A DNA stretch of 64,000 nucleotides from Macrotis lagotis (lineage: Eukaryota; Chordata; Mammalia; Peramelemorphia; Peramelidae), in contig NC_133660.1 in the NCBI RefSeq assembly GCF_037893015.1, positions 285,917,078 through 285,981,077 of the forward strand, read 5' to 3'. Below are positions 22,557 through 35,099 of this stretch, in pieces. The notes below the pieces were generated by a model. That model saw only the letters and a list, made by a program, of their open reading frames with translations, was not told the DNA's origin and did not search any database. Each line of letters starts with the position of its first letter. Within the stretch, counting starts at the first letter, position 1. A program made the position numbers and the translations under genes.

Positions 22557-22789
22557 TGGGACAGATAAGTTTTATTTGACAGGTTTTAAGGTTATTGCAT
22601 GGTGGGCTCTACCTCTAATGGATAAGCAGCTAGCAGGGAGAAAAGCTTGGATTTATATAGTGGTTCAGGGGATGGTGTATGGACTGGGTAATGTGGAAGA
22701 TCCTGGGCAAACTAAGTAAAGAGGATTATATCAGGGTATTCTGGGGTAACAAAGGCTCATTTGGGAAACAAAGGGTTAAGAGTGTTATC

Positions 22790-23059
22790 ATGTGGGGCCT
22801 GTCCCTCTTTGCCTGTCCTTGTGGGATCCTCCCGGAGGAGAAACAGAATACCCAGGTGGTTGTTGTCAATTCAAGGTCTCTAAAAGGGAGGCCTTTCTCA
22901 GGACTGGTGAGCAGATGTCACAACAATATATTTTTCTCAGTATGCACAATCAGCATAGCTCACGATGTGGTAGTGTACCATAGAAAGCCATAGAATCGAA
23001 CTCTTTGTTTTCTGTCTAGCAAGCCCCCAATAATAAACATTTGTCCAGTTGAGGCTCCG
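22790..23059 (+). mobile_element. Possible solo LTR fossil
   Basis: About 270 bp running from TGTGGGGCCT to CGCTTCA with an AATAATAAACATTT poly(A)-type motif shortly before the end, as in short LTRs. No internal retroviral genes flank it. Family and age unknown; if real it is an old solo copy. Confidence 0.3.
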
Positions 23060-24238
23060 CTTCATTTAGTAGTTTACAAGTGGGAAAAGGAGGAATGAAT
23101 AAGCAGGGCTTACATTTAGGACAAAATGAGTATCACCAGGAACAGCGGAAAGGGACTCACTGATACAAGGCAGTGTTAACAGAATTTCCCTGAGCTGGTC
23201 TAAGCTGAGAATGGCCTGTAACAGAGCAGGCCAGAGGTGCCAGTAATCAAGTAGCAGTTTGTTTAACTCATTTCAGAATGAGGAATGCAGAAATTCTCCT
23301 GATCACTCCCAAGATGTCTCAGAGATCACATCTATGGGTACAAGCAGGATGAAGCCTTGGGGAAGATTGAGAGCAAGGAGGAATCTGGTGGGGGAGGCAG
23401 TGTGGCCTGGGATTTGGAGGATGATCTGGTCAGAATCACTGGGATGGGATCCCTGTGATCAGGTGGGAGGCCAGAGGCTGAAGGAGAGTTTTCCTTGGAC
23501 CTTCACATCCCAGCTGGGAGACTGGGCAGGTGGCATGAAGCTGGGATGTTACTTTGGGGAGGGGAGATGGAAGATGGCCTAGAGATTGAAGGCTGAGGAG
23601 ATCGAAAACTCAAGATCTGGCTTCCCACCTAGGGAAGGAGGCTGGTAATGATATCTGACACAGAAGACTGAGGATCAACCACAAGCTTCCTGTCTACCTC
23701 AGCTTTAATTCAGTCACCAGGACCCCCAGATCATCTTCAGAGCTGCCTGTTCATGCTTCCCCCAGCTTATAAAGCTGACTCTTGTATTTACCACCACTGA
23801 AGTCGATTTCATTAGGTTTAATCCCAGTCAGGCATGCCAAGGTATCACTGGATACCGAGTCTGCCTCTTCTGGCTCTGTCGCCTGCGGATTTCATCCAAG
23901 TCAGCCTTGGAAGCATTTGTAGCGCTGCTCTCATGGACACCACAGAGTGCAGCTCTCCAACCAGTGTGTCTGGTTATACATCATCATCTGTAATCCATCC
24001 TCTCCACTGGCACAGCTTGGGACTCCTGGCTCTTTCTAAGAGCTGGTTCCCTTCTGGTTCATTAAGTGTCCGAATTAGGAGTTCATCTACTCCGGTCTGC
24101 CCCTTTTACAGATAAAGATACTGAAGCCCAGATTCATTTCAGCTGCCCCTAGTTACTTGGGTTTCCAACCCAAGAGAGAGTTGGGGGGAGGGGATAGCAT
24201 CAGAGAACAAGCACAGAGAAAATGGATATCATGTGACA

Positions 24239-24244
24239 TTTATT
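24239..24244 (-). terminator. POLR2G: POLR2G poly(A) signal
   Basis: TTTATT on the plus strand (AATAAA on the gene strand), about 225 bp beyond the POLR2G stop codon. Confidence 0.85.
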
Positions 24245-24468
24245 AAGGCCCATTCCCACCCAGGCTCTAGGGTGCTCCAAGAGTCTTTATCCAAGTTAGA
24301 GGAGAACAGCCATCTGAAAACAATCAGAAAAGGCCGGCAGTCTCTCAGAGACAAAGAACCTTCCTCCCTGAGGCCTTCCAAAGAACACCAGGGTCCAGCC
24401 TGGGGGGCACTCTGAGGCCTGTCCACCTCGCTGAAAGTCAGCATTAAACAAGGAAGAGGCCTCTCCAC

Positions 24469-26815
<2,347 letters not shown>

Positions 26816-27200
26816 CGTCTCCCGGACCGGAGGGCGCGAAGGAACCGCCTCCGCCGCCGGGAATCCGCGGGCCCGCCCGGAAGTCACGGCGCTTCCGGGG
26901 GAACAAGCCTCCAGCAGGTGCCGCCCTTGACCTCCCCCTCGGCTCACCTGATTGGCTCGTGCCAGCCTGCCTCCCGCCCCTCCGCCCCTTCGGATTGGGT
27001 CTTTCTCTGGACCCCGCCTCCCGCCCGCTAGACAGAAATCGACTGGCTCTCGGGACCATCGAGCCCTTTCCGGGCCCCTTAGGGCGGAGTCACCGGCCAG
27101 TGGCTCGGGCTGCCCAGATCCCGCCCCCGCTAGGCGCCTTTGTGGCTGCTGATTGGCTCGTCCTAAAGCCGCTCCCCAGGGCCCCGCCCCAGCCCCGCCA
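26816..27200 (-). promoter_or_regulatory. POLR2G: POLR2G CpG promoter: ETS inverted pair and CCAAT boxes
   Basis: An inverted ETS pair, CCGGAAG at 26878-26884 and CTTCCGG at 26892-26898, sits about 70 bp above the ATG. On the gene strand two GAGCCAATCAG boxes (NF-Y type; TGATTGGCTCG on the plus strand near 26950 and 27148) and one more CCAAT near 26992 follow. No TATA box. Confidence 0.65.
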
Positions 27201-27463
27201 CGTGCGGGAGGAGCGCGTTTGGGGTGCGCCGGCTCGCGCGGCTCCAGGCGCCTTCCATCCTCTGCGGTCACGCCTGCGCCCCACGGCCTCCCGGAGGTCG
27301 CGCTCCCCCAGGCCTCGCCCTCTCCGGCCTCCCGCCCCGCCCAGGGCCGGCTCCGGGCCCCCGGGTCCATCTCTGTGGGCGCGGTCCACTCCCCCCGGCC
27401 CCGCCGCCCCCCAAGTGGAGGCGGACCCTGGAGAGCACAGGACGCCGGGCCGGGAACGGGGCC

Positions 27464-27552
27464 GGGGCCGGGGCCGGGAACGGGGCCGGGGCCGGGGCCG
27501 GGCCGCCGCTTTATTCTCGCCCCCCGCGTCCCCCGCGTCCCCCGCGTCCCCC
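27464..27552. repeat. G-rich and C-rich short tandem arrays
   Basis: GGGGCC-type units interrupted by GGGAAC, then four copies of GCGTCCCCC. Quadruplex-prone on opposite strands side by side. Lies around the AATAAA at the end of the PLD-like pseudogene. Confidence 0.8.
27510..27515 (-). terminator. Candidate poly(A) signal of the PLD-like pseudogene
   Basis: AATAAA on the minus strand (GAGAATAAAGCGG), about 145 bp beyond the last recognisable PLD exon and upstream of the POLR2G promoter boxes. Could be a leftover of the former gene end or chance. Confidence 0.4.
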
Positions 27553-27997
27553 GGGCCGGGCCGAGACGGCCTGGAGCTCCCGCTGCACCCGCAGCAGCAG
27601 CAGCCCCGCGCCGGCCGTGCGCCCAGGTGGAGGGGCCCGGGCCCAGCCCCCCACTCACCCATGGAGGCCGCCCGCTCAGTGACCATGAACTTGTGCTTCA
27701 TCCGGGCGTAACGGACCCCCCCGCTGGGCCCCCACCGGCCCCTCCAGCAGCTTCTGCGGGGCGGGGGGTCGGCGAGGAGAGCCCCGGGGTGCCCGCGGGA
27801 TGGGAGGTGAGGCCGCCGCCCCGGGTCCTCCAGACCCCCCCACCCTTCACAGCCCAGTCAGGGCCGGGACCCCCAAATGGCCCGCAGTGGCTGCGTCCAG
27901 CTCAGGCCCCCCTCGGCCAGGCCGAGAGCAGCGGGGAGGCCCCGGCCCGCGTTTGCAGAAGACTGAGCAGCGCATCCCTGACGGGGGAACCACATGG

Positions 27998-28142
27998 GGC
28001 GGCTAGGAGGCCCAGGGGGTAGAGCCCCGGCCATGGATCGGGAGGACCTGGGTTCAAACCCGGCCTCACGCACTTCCTAATGGCCTAACTGGGTGGCCTT
28101 GGTGCAGCCACTTAGCCCCACTGCCTTGTAAAAACCCCAAAA
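27998..28142 (+). repeat. tRNA-derived SINE
   Basis: GGCGGCTAGGAGGCCCAGGG head, GGGTTCAAACCCGGCC and TGGCCTTGGTGCAGCCACTT; GC-shifted copy inside the PLD-like pseudogene. Confidence 0.85.
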
Positions 28143-28238
28143 GGACAAACTCTAGAAGAGATGAAGCAACATAATGAAATACTAATAAAGACAACTCTAC
28201 ACGCTCTCTCTCTCTTTTTCTTTAAAAACAACTTATAA

Positions 28239-28392
28239 AGGGGCAACTAAGGTGGTGCAATGGACAGCACTGGCCCTGGAGTCAGGAGGCCCTGAGTTCA
28301 AATCCAGCCTCAGACACTTAATAATTACCTAGCTGTGTGGCCTTGGGCAAGCCACTTAAGCCCATTGTCTTAAATAAAAAAAATTAAAAAGA
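28239..28392 (+). repeat. tRNA-derived SINE
   Basis: GGGGCAACTAAGGTGGTGCA head, CCTGGAGTCAGGAGGCCCTG, CTAGCTGTGTGGCCTTGGGC and A-rich tail (AAATAAAAAAAATT). Confidence 0.93.
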
Positions 28393-28858
28393 TGTTCACT
28401 CAGGGGTAGCAGAGATAAGAAATGTTTGTAAAGCGTTTTTAAAATACAAAAGACTAGTGAAAGTTTACAGTGTAAGAACCTGAGTTCAGATCTCCCTTGT
28501 GTGATATTGGACCAGGGAGGCAGAAACCTCAGTGTGTTTCTATACCACAAAGCAAGTCCAGGGCAGTCCAGTCAAAAGGAGCTCATGGGTCACCAATGGA
28601 TAGAGGAAGACCTGGTGCTGGTTCCTCTGCTGAGCCCCTGCATCCAGCCTCCTTTCCCAGGATGATGATCTGTGGATTCCCTGACCTCCAGCCCACAGGG
28701 CCCATTCAAATTCTAGCCTTTGGGCATCTGCCCTGGCTGTGCCTACCACTTGGACTGCTCTCCCTCTTTCCTGGTCTCTTGGACTTCCCCTAGGGGGCCT
28801 TGTGCCCATTCCTCTTCTGGTGGGCAGACATAGAAGTGATTAACAACCCAAGACCCTC

Positions 28859-29789
28859 AAGAACCCACAGAAGGGAGCTGTGAACTCATCCAGCCTTTCT
28901 GGAGAACTGTCTAGAACTGTGCCCAAAGGGCAACAAAAATGTGCATACCCTTTGACCCAGCAATACCACTACTGGGTCTATACCCTGAAGAGATGATGAA
29001 AAAGGGGAAAAACATCACTTGTACAAGAATGTTCATAGCAGCCCTGTTTGCGGTGGCAAAGAACTGGAAATCAAGTAAATGTCCTTCAATTGGGGAATGC
29101 CTTAGCAAACTGTGGTCTAGGTATGTCATGGAACACTGTTGCTCTATTAGAAACCAGAAGGGATGGGAATCCAGGGAAGCCTGGAGGGATTTGTATGAAC
29201 TGATGCTGAGTGAGATGAGCAGAACCAGAAGAACATTGTACACCCCAACAGCAACATGGGGGTGATGAACTTTGATGGATTTGATCATTCCATGAGTGCA
29301 ACAGTCAGGGACAATTTGGGGCTGTCTGCGATGGAGAATAACGGCTGTGTCCAGAGAAAGAACCAAGGAGTTTGAACAAAGACCAAGGACTATTGCCTTT
29401 AATTTAGGGGGAAAAAACCTGAAATCTTATTGTCTGATCTTGTTATCTCTTATACTTTGTTTCCTCCTTAAGGATCTGATTTCTCTCTCATCACATTCAA
29501 TTTGGATCAGTGTATGCCATGGAAACAATAGAAAGACTGACAGACTGCTTTCTGTCGGGGAGGGGGAGGGAAGTAAGATTGGGGGAAATTATAAAACTCA
29601 AAATAAATAAAATCTTAAAAAAAAAAACCCATGGGCGGCTAGGTGGCACAGTGGATAAAGCACTGGCCCTGGAGTCAGGAGTACCTGGGTTCAAATCTGG
29701 TTTCAGACACTTAATAATTACCTAGCTGTGTGGCCTTGGGGAAGCCACTTAACCCCGTTTGCCCTTAAAAAAAAAAGAACCCACAGAAG
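28859..29789 (+). repeat. 5'-truncated L1 plus SINE bounded by one 15-bp target duplication
   Basis: The L1 body runs 28874-29630. ORF2 end: MCIPFDPAIPLLGLYPEEMM, ITCTRMFIAALFAVAKNW, MEHCCSIRNQKGW. The 3' UTR ends in AAATAAATAAAATC plus an A-run. A SINE (29632-29774) follows directly. The perfect repeat AAGAACCCACAGAAG at 28859-28873 and 29775-29789 encloses both. Still fairly well preserved, so younger than the other L1 pieces. Confidence 0.85.
29632..29774 (+). repeat. tRNA-derived SINE at the L1 A-tail
   Basis: GGGCGGCTAGGTGGCACAGT head to CTTGGGGAAGCCACTTAACC and A-tail. No separate target duplication of good length was seen apart from the one shared with the L1. Confidence 0.93.
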
Positions 29790-29974
29790 TTAAGAAGAGG
29801 AAATGAGGATGAGGAGGGTATAGGAAGGTACAGGAGCATATTGGGAATGAAGAGTAACCAACTATGGGCACAACTTCTTGCTTTTTCTTTTGTCCTCTTA
29901 GTCCCAGGACTCCAGACCAACCCCAGGCTACCTGGAGCTGATTGACTTTCCATACACCTGGGGCAAACCCCAAG

Positions 29975-30110
29975 TCTCATGGTGGGCTTCAAGGGACCTC
30001 ATAGGTCTTTGAGTCCAACCCTTTACTTTACAGATGGGGAAACTGAGACATAGGAAGAGTCTATGACCTGCTCAGGATCACCTAGGTGTTAAGTATCAGA
30101 AGGAGCTTTG
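29975..30110 (+). repeat. CORE-SINE/MIR-type relic
   Basis: AAGGGACCTCATAGGTCTTT and CAGATGGGGAAACTGAGACA followed by a degraded GGATCACCTAGGTG, the typical order of old marsupial CORE-SINE 3' regions. Confidence 0.55.
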
Positions 30111-31229
30111 AATGTTCCCTGGGACCCTTCATTCAGTGATCAGCAAGGTAGAATCAAGCTTCCCAATATGGCTACAATCCCAAGGGAATCTCTGAATCTC
30201 TGAACCTACTGGTCAGCCTCTGTGTGTGTGTGTGTTGTACGGATGGGGATGGGGATGGCTTAGGGCCTAGGGCAGGGAGGGGGAGGCTGGTGTCTCACCG
30301 AGAGGTACACATCAGCTGAATGGCCATCAATTTGTAGATGGATGGGCTTCTGGAGGCTGGAGCCTGCAGAGAATTAAGAAGGCCAAGAAGAGGGCAGGAC
30401 TGCCCCAGGGCCTCCAAGAGCCTGATACATGTTGAAAATGGAGAGCAGGTCTTGGGCGACAGGGTTGCAGTCGTACAGTATGACCCCTAGCTCCTTGATC
30501 TGAATGGGAAATGAGGTTTGGGGGTTCCCAAAGTCTTTGAAACTGGCACAGCCCTCTCCCCCTCCCCATCTTACACTACCCATCCTTCTCAAGTCTGTAC
30601 ACACAGTACACTACCTGCTGCTCTGCCACACACTTTATTCCCTTCCACCTTCCTACCTAGGTGAGAGCCCACCAGTCCACATTGGCATTGCCCAGGTAGA
30701 TATCCCGGCCATCCACCACCCAGAATTTGGAGTGGATGATACCTCCGGTGAGCTGTTCCAGTTCTACTGGGGTCACCTTGGCTCCTGCCCAAAGTGGGGA
30801 AGGGGGAGGCTGGTCAGAGCTCTTCCCTTCTCCCCCATTTTCTTCTCCAGGTCATATCCCCCCCCTCCCCCTGTCAGACTCACCATGCTTGCCCAGCTCA
30901 TCTGTGTCCATCTCAGAAGGCTAGGGGCTGTTCATAGTGAGGTGGAGTTGAACACCACGACCAGGCAGGGACAGCAATTGATCCAAAATCTCTTGATCCT
31001 GTGGCCCCAAAGATAAAAATTTGGAGGATTCAGCACTAGACCTTCCCTCCCCACAACTCAGCAGGGGCTCTTGCCCATTCCTCAGCATCTTCTTCAGCCT
31101 TCTGGACTGAATTGCAGAGAAAGGAGTGGCTCCTCCAAGGATGCCATGGGTCTTCCTTCCCTTTGCCCTTTCCCACCTGAAGGGTGAGGGATTAAGTTGA
31201 GAAGGAACTTCCTGAGCACACTGAACAGA

Positions 31230-31864
31230 GGCATGATTGATGAAGGCATGTTACAGGGCAGGGAATGCTGGGGAACATTCCTAGTAAATATGTTTTGGGG
31301 TCCACACCTAGGGATTTGGCACATCCCTGGGTGTTTACCACAAGACACCCAGAGAGTGATCGTACTCAGGATCTGAGGGTATTTTGGCTGAAACTCACAG
31401 ATCATTGAGCTCGGTCGAGGGAGCCCATTGATGACTAAGTTCAGTCTTGTAAATCCTTGGACCTCTGCCACTTTTGTGTGAGCACTATAAAGGTCTTACT
31501 TGGGAAAGTGGGCTTTGGAAGTCCATCCCTTCTGAGAGGATGCTCTGCTGAAGGGACTTTCCCAATCGAGACCCAGAGGCTGTGTCGTGATATCTAGGGA
31601 CTTCCCTAGTCAGATTTCCAGGTTTGTTGGAGCCTCTTTGGTTGAGTAACTTTTCTTTATCTCTTATCGTTCCTTTCCTTTATCTATGCTGATATTTTTC
31701 CTGAACATTTGTATATATATAAAATAGCATATCTTTTGAGTTATAAGTATATTAATCTTGGGTTGTGAACTATATATGTAATTGTGTATAATCTTAGGTT
31801 ATAAGTATAATAATCTCGGACTATAAGTATATTAATCATTAAATTCTCATTTAAAGACAAGACA
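31230..31864 (+). mobile_element. Possible LTR fossil with internal short repeats
   Basis: Starts with TGTTACAGGG and ends with AGACAAGACA; has ACTATAAAGG at 31485-31494. A 3' part contains about four copies of a TATAAGTATATTAATC-like block (31738-31840). No coding parts recognised. Family and age unknown; old if real. Confidence 0.3.
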
Positions 31865-31900
31865 AATAAATAAAATCTTTAATTAAAAAAAGACAAGACA
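31853..31900 (+). repeat. 24-bp L1 3'-end insertion with 12-bp target duplication
   Basis: AAAGACAAGACA occurs at 31853-31864 and 31889-31900. The 24 bases between (AATAAATAAAATC, then a T/A run) equal the very end of the L1 at 29600 (AAATAAATAAAATC plus A-tail). Confidence 0.75.
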
Positions 31901-34474
31901 GAGTAAGGGTGTCATCGTGGGACAGATTCAAATTGATCAAATTAAAAATATGCATAGTTCAAAACCTTTTCTATTAGTCAATAGTTCCATAAAGAGAAGC
32001 AGACAAGACAGTCTTCCAAGTTCCTCCACCTCCCAGGCAAGCTTCCTCGGATGGGTGTTGCTGGCCTTCTTGGCAGCCCCATGGCCTAGACTCAAAGCCA
32101 AATAGGGTACCATCCTGGGGTTCCCAAGATGCCAAGGCAAATAGGGACCAACCAAGGAAAGAAGCTGCCAAGAGTATATCAAGCATCCCACTAGAGTGAT
32201 GCCTAGGGTGGGAAGACTCAGGCTATTGTCTGCCAAAGGAAGAAGCTGGAGGGGCCAAGAAGCAGCTTTGGCAAACAGCAGTGAAAGACAAGCTGTCAAA
32301 GGGAGAGGAGTGGAAGGCAACAGGAGCTGGTGGCATTTGCCCCTCCTGGGGGAGGTTGAGAAGGGAGAGTCAAAGGGAGCACCCTGAGGAATGAGTCAGA
32401 CTCAGTTTCTTCCATTGTAAAATGGAGAACACGATAGAACTTCTGAGGGTGCCTCCTTATCTCTTTCCCTTCCTTCCAGTCCAAGATGTGGCAGCTACTT
32501 AAACTTCAACAAGGGAGACTTATTATGTGCTAAGGTCACCAGCTCTGGTAGGCAGGTTCTCTTACTCCCAACAAATGAGGAAACCAAGGTGGACCAAAGG
32601 GTTATAACTCAGGGTTTCTTGAATCTCTCCAGGCCTAGACCCAAACAAGTTCCACAACCTTTAGGTCTCTCTGCCCCTTCACTTTCAAAGGGGTTAATAC
32701 TCCCTGCCACAGCCTCCCAGGGCTATGATAAGGACCATCAGTAACCCTCGAGGTCTTCTCATACAACAATGTCCGACAGACCCAGAGGCCCCTAGGAGGG
32801 CAGGGACCTTCTCTGTACTCCCAGCTGTCAGTTCCTCTGGGAGAAATTTTGGGTGCTTATTTCATTCTTCTGTGCATCTAGATTGTAACACCCCCCCCCC
32901 AGGAGGATGAGTGCTCCTTATGGGCAGGGACCCTGACCAGATTGGGCATGAATGGACTTGGTGCCAGAGGACATTACATGGGCCCTGCAGGAATGTTGCC
33001 TGGATCCTTTGGGTCTGCTCCCCATATGGGTTGCGCTGGATAAGAGATGCCCTCCCTTCTGCCCTCCTGACAGGTCCACAAGGGCCTCTGTCTCACCTCA
33101 ACATTCCATTCAACAAATGCTGACTCTCTATACTTTACTATCTGTTGTAGTCTCCTCCTGAGGAGATTTCCCATGTACAAGTTAGATAATTGGGGACCTG
33201 GGGAAAGAAAAAGAATGTTCATAATTGGGGAGGGGGAGAGGTAGAAAGGGAAATCAAATTCAACCCTCTCGTATGACAAATAAGGAAACTGGGGCAGTGC
33301 TTTGTCCAGGATCACAAACAGACAGACCTTTGTGTGAAGCCCAGTTGAAGGGAAGTGTTTCTGACTCCAAGCTTTCTCCACTGAGCCAGGCTAGAGGAAA
33401 GGCCTTCGGGAGGAGGAGGAAATAGGGGAGGAGGATTCAGAAAGAATCAAAGGGGTGTCAAGGGAAGGAGACAGGAAAGAGAGCAATAAACCTGCTGGGA
33501 AGAACTGGAAGCCAGTAGGGCTAGAACCTGGACTGGGGGAGGGAGAGCTAGGAGACCTGAATCCAGAAACATGGGGAGAGCCCAGCTAGAAATGCATAGT
33601 TCATCAGAGGTGATGGGGAAGCAGAACAGCTTCTTGCCTGGAGAAGTAGCATCAAACCTTCCTGGGAGAGAATGAACTAGGGAGGGCAGAGGCCAGAATA
33701 CCAAGGAGGAGGCGTCCCCACCAGGTGGGCAGACGAGAGGCAGTAATGGCCTGAGTCAAAAGGAAGGATAGTGGTACCCTGGCCAATGTTCAGGAGACCC
33801 ATTCCTCCTAGCATGGTCTTTTTGCTCACTCATTCATTCTATGGGATGATTTATCACTTGCCAGTCAGAGGGGTGGTCACTCCCAGTGACCCTGGATCTC
33901 AAAGAGACGTTGTAGGCTGTGATGCTGACCTGGCTCCGGGCTCTGTCAATCAGATGGAGCCAGACCTGATGGGTTAAGAGATGGTGGGGCCCAGCTGGTC
34001 CAAAGTCCATCCCCTCTGGAATACTCTCAGCCAGCACCAACCTGAATGGGGGGGTGGAGATTAAAAGAGAGGGGAGGAGGGACAGCCCTCCTTCTGTCAC
34101 CTCTCCTTTCTTACCCCTGCCCGGATCTCATAGCTTCCATTTTTTCCATGGGGGTCTCTCCACCTTCCCTTATTGCCTGGCCTGAGCCTTCCTCCTCAAT
34201 AGCTCACCCTCTACAGAAGCTCATCTTACCCTCCATGTGATGGCCATGATAAGCCTGTCCTCTGCACTGGACAGGCTATCCCCCACCCACATTCATTCAA
34301 AGCAGGGGAGGGATCCCACATCAGATCATAGCTTGCCCTCAAGGCCAGTCCCTTCATTTTATGGGTGAGGAGACTGAGGCCCATGACGCAAAGGGTCTGT
34401 GTCAGAGGCAGGACGCAAACCCGTTTTCCCAATACCAAGTCTGTCACTCCATCTACTCCTTGGAAGTTGCCAAG

Positions 34475-34700
34475 GGTACAGTGGATAAGGATGCCGAGCT
34501 GGAATCAGGAAGACTTGGAGACACTTCCTAGGTGGGTGACCCTAGACAAGTCACATTGCCTTTGCTTGCCTCAATTTCCCCTTCTATAAAATGAGAATAA
34601 TAACAGCACTTGCCTCCCAGAGTTGTCATGAGGATCCAATGAGATTGTATTTGCACAGCATCCCCCATACAGAAGGCACTTCATAAATGCTTACATCCTA
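34475..34700 (+). repeat. MIR/MAR-type SINE relic
   Basis: TACAGTGGATAAGGATGCCG, GTGACCCTAGACAAGTCACA, TTCTATAAAATGAGAATAAT and AAGGCACTTCATAAATGCTT appear in the order of a MIR-like element, all diverged. Confidence 0.65.
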
Positions 34701-35099
34701 CTTTCCCCTAGATCTCCTTGTCTGCAATTGTACCCTTGTTTACATCAGGTTCCACATTCAAAGACCTGTGTCCACGGACCAGCACTTCCATCCCCCCAGA
34801 AGGGTAGTCTGTGTCATTTGATATCTTTAGCGGACCCCCATTAAGGGTTCCTGCACGAGAAGCTTCTCACCTGCAAGAGGCCTGGCTCTTCTCGGCCACC
34901 TGCTCATCCTCACCTCCCCAAGGGAGCCGGTGCCCTGAGGCCCAGAATCCCCAGATGACTGATCCCAGAAGGAGCAGGATGAGGATGGGAAGAAGAAGCT
35001 GACTGGTGCAAGGATCATGGACCAGCTGTGAGGGACAAAGGAAGAGCCCAGGATGAGATTTGCCCCTTGGATCCAGGAAGAACCCTTCCTGCTGGCCCT

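Larger units (their letters stand above)
21733..24230. other. Intergenic between TAF6L promoter and POLR2G 3' end
   Basis: No coding exon recognised. Contains the SINE at 22430-22556 and an LTR-like piece at 22790-23059, described separately. The rest is unassigned single-copy or very old repeat sequence. Confidence 0.5.
30999..33857. other. Intron of the PLD-like pseudogene
   Basis: No exon recognised. Holds a possible LTR fossil (31230-31864), a tiny L1 3'-end insertion (31853-31900) and otherwise unassigned sequence. Confidence 0.5.
27659..35025 (-). pseudogene. Phospholipase D3/D4-like gene, unitary pseudogene
   Basis: Minus-strand exons with GT-AG borders: A 34871-35025 (signal anchor LLLPILILLLLGSVIWGFW), B 33858-34041 (LVLAESIPEGMDFGPAG), C 30884-30998 (EILDQLLSLPGRGVQLHL), D 30657-30784 (LTGGIIHSKFWVVDGRDIYL, first HKD motif HxKxxxxD intact), E 30299-30499 (IKELGVILYDCNPVAQDLL), G 27659-27753 (VRYARMKHKFMVTERAASMG, second HKD region, one residue short in HxK). 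Exon phases A-B-C-D-E are all compatible. Exon C has an in-frame TAG after MNSP, D ends in TAG where the family has CAG (Q), E has a TAA after SSWPS, and G needs a frame change at a G-run. Exons between E and G (the NYLP / CWGH part of the family) were not found; an L1 and several SINEs fill that space. PLD3/PLD4 are type II lysosomal 5' exonucleases; no such protein can be made here without read-through. Confidence 0.85.

Noticed and set aside
27528-27640. Possible final exon of the PLD-like gene (LLLLRVQRELQAV)
   Set aside because: Resembles the end of PLD4 only weakly, has no convincing acceptor and lies in a simple-repeat zone; left out of the exon list.
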